From Kribbella albertanoniae (lineage in GTDB: Bacteria > Actinomycetota > Actinomycetes > Propionibacteriales > Kribbellaceae): DNA of 64,000 nt. A program made the position numbers and the translations under genes. Below the pieces are notes generated by a model. It was not told the origin of the DNA and made no database searches. It worked only from the letters and a program-made list of their open reading frames with translations. Of the stretch, positions 63,507 through 64,000 are shown piece after piece; the first letter of the stretch is position 1, and each line of letters opens with the position of its first letter. Location: contig NZ_SMKA01000015.1 in the NCBI RefSeq assembly GCF_004348455.1, positions 1-64,000 of the forward strand, in the 5' to 3' direction.

Positions 63507-64000
63507 ATGCGTCGTCGTACCACCGTTGCTGTCGGCATCGTTCTCGTCCTCGGGGTGGCCGGCTGCTCGTCCTCTGACAACTCGTCGGAGCCGCAGCCGC
63601 CGGTCAGCACTCCCCCGATCTCCACGACACCACCCGCGCAGACCAACACCGCCGTACCGGTCTGGGCGAAGGTGCTGCGACAGCCGGTCGACGGGCAGCA
63701 TCTCGTCACTCGGCAGCGCAAGTACGTCGTGACGCGGGCCAGCGACGAAGCCGGGACCACCACGATCGCCGACAAGTCGAGTCGGAAGGTGATCGTGCGG
63801 CACGTTCCCGCGAAGGGGTTCGTGGCGCAGTCGCCGGTCGTGATCGACGATCGCTGGGCACTGATCGAGGACATCCGCTCGGAAGGATCCGATCCCGAGA
63901 TCAGGGTCGTCCGGTACGACCTGAGCACCGGTCGCGCCGGCGGGATCGGCAAGCTCCCGCGCGTCTCGGAGCCGGAGATCGGCGCGTACGACGGAACGTT
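63507..64000 (+). CDS. Putative lipoprotein, partial (cut by window end)
   Basis: The first 164 residues are seen. The signal peptide ends in the lipobox LGVAGC (Cys about residue 20), followed by a Ser/Pro/Thr linker (EPQPPVSTPPISTTPPAQT). The rest is beta-rich with repeats such as YVVTRASDEAGTTTIADKS and VVRYDLSTGRAGG, resembling blades of a beta-propeller; this is a tentative reading. It is 5 bp after the C39-like peptidase gene and probably in its operon. ATG at 63507, no ribosome binding site needed if coupled to the previous stop. Confidence 0.75.
   Translation, partial: MRRRTTVAVGIVLVLGVAGCSSSDNSSEPQPPVSTPPISTTPPAQTNTAVPVWAKVLRQPVDGQHLVTRQRKYVVTRASDEAGTTTIADKSSRKVIVRHVPAKGFVAQSPVVIDDRWALIEDIRSEGSDPEIRVVRYDLSTGRAGGIGKLPRVSEPEIGAYDGT

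Noticed and set aside
1-64000. Frequent GCCGTAC and GTACGGC words
   Set aside because: Seen in many genes in a fixed codon frame (Val GTA before C), best explained by codon-pair preference of the genome.
1-64000. tRNA, rRNA, CRISPR arrays, intact transposases, riboswitches
   Set aside because: I looked for tRNA T-arms, regular spacer repeats and transposase motifs and found none that hold up.

Overview
The window is high-GC DNA (about 70 percent GC by eye) with dense genes, frequent GTG starts, many start/stop overlaps (ATGA, GTGA), and many Sec- and Tat-exported hydrolases carrying PKD, CBM6, DUF1349, FIMAH and ricin-type domains. This fits a soil actinomycete. Protein styles (actinobacterial xylose isomerase, ROK regulators, DUF222-HNH protein, LldD2-like oxidase) point to Kribbella or a close relative; this is inference from recognition, not a search. 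No rRNA, tRNA, CRISPR array or intact insertion sequence was seen. 52 coding loci are listed, of which one (5070-6877) appears broken and one (63507 onward) runs off the end.

Layout. 20-11584: mixed housekeeping and stress genes: a sacsin-like ATPase, a secreted cupin, an SGNH hydrolase, an acetyltransferase, a MarR regulator coupled to a damaged S9 peptidase, a TPR-like protein, a divergent DUF2071/epoxide hydrolase pair, and an IMP dehydrogenase of the Tritrichomonas type. 11786-25738: a leftward sugar catabolic block. A ROK repressor (24467-25738) is followed by an overlapping ATPase, permease, lipoprotein binding protein, Gfo/Idh/MocA dehydrogenase and xylose isomerase, then a 1793-residue secreted ThuA plus sugar-dehydrogenase protein; beyond a terminator lies a TIM-barrel sugar isomerase. 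A ROK/XylR-type operator at 25783-25807 sits between the repressor and a divergent Tat-exported glycosidase.

25902-34475: secreted enzymes (GH99/71-like, DUF1906-ricin, a large subtilisin-like protease), a Cys/His-rich unknown protein and a dienelactone hydrolase. 34476-39430: a region with gene-poor spacers holding repeats. Two 84-bp elements with inverted termini bracket an amidohydrolase-VOC pair, and a DUF222-HNH gene follows. 39785-51663: an AlkB-like dioxygenase behind an SOS box, a Uma2 protein, an MFS exporter, a flavoprotein, two histidine kinases, two NarL-type regulators, an lldD-GntR divergent pair with twin operators, and an ABC exporter. 51656-56941: an alpha-galactosidase-like protein, second ROK repressor and GH125 mannosidase operon plus a PLP enzyme. 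57055-59122: two DMT-type transporters tail to tail around a long inverted repeat. 59194-62063: the housekeeping operon def-fmt-rsmB (initiator-tRNA formylation, deformylation, 16S rRNA methylation). 62224-end: a secreted C39-like peptidase and a partial lipoprotein.

Signals not explained by genes: a 12-bp palindrome GAGAGCGCTCTC occurs six times in the first 29 kb, mostly inside genes and in all three codon phases; the 84-bp elements at 34562 and 37251; and a repeated -10 box (TANNNT) placed 6-8 nt before start codons, suggesting many leaderless transcripts.
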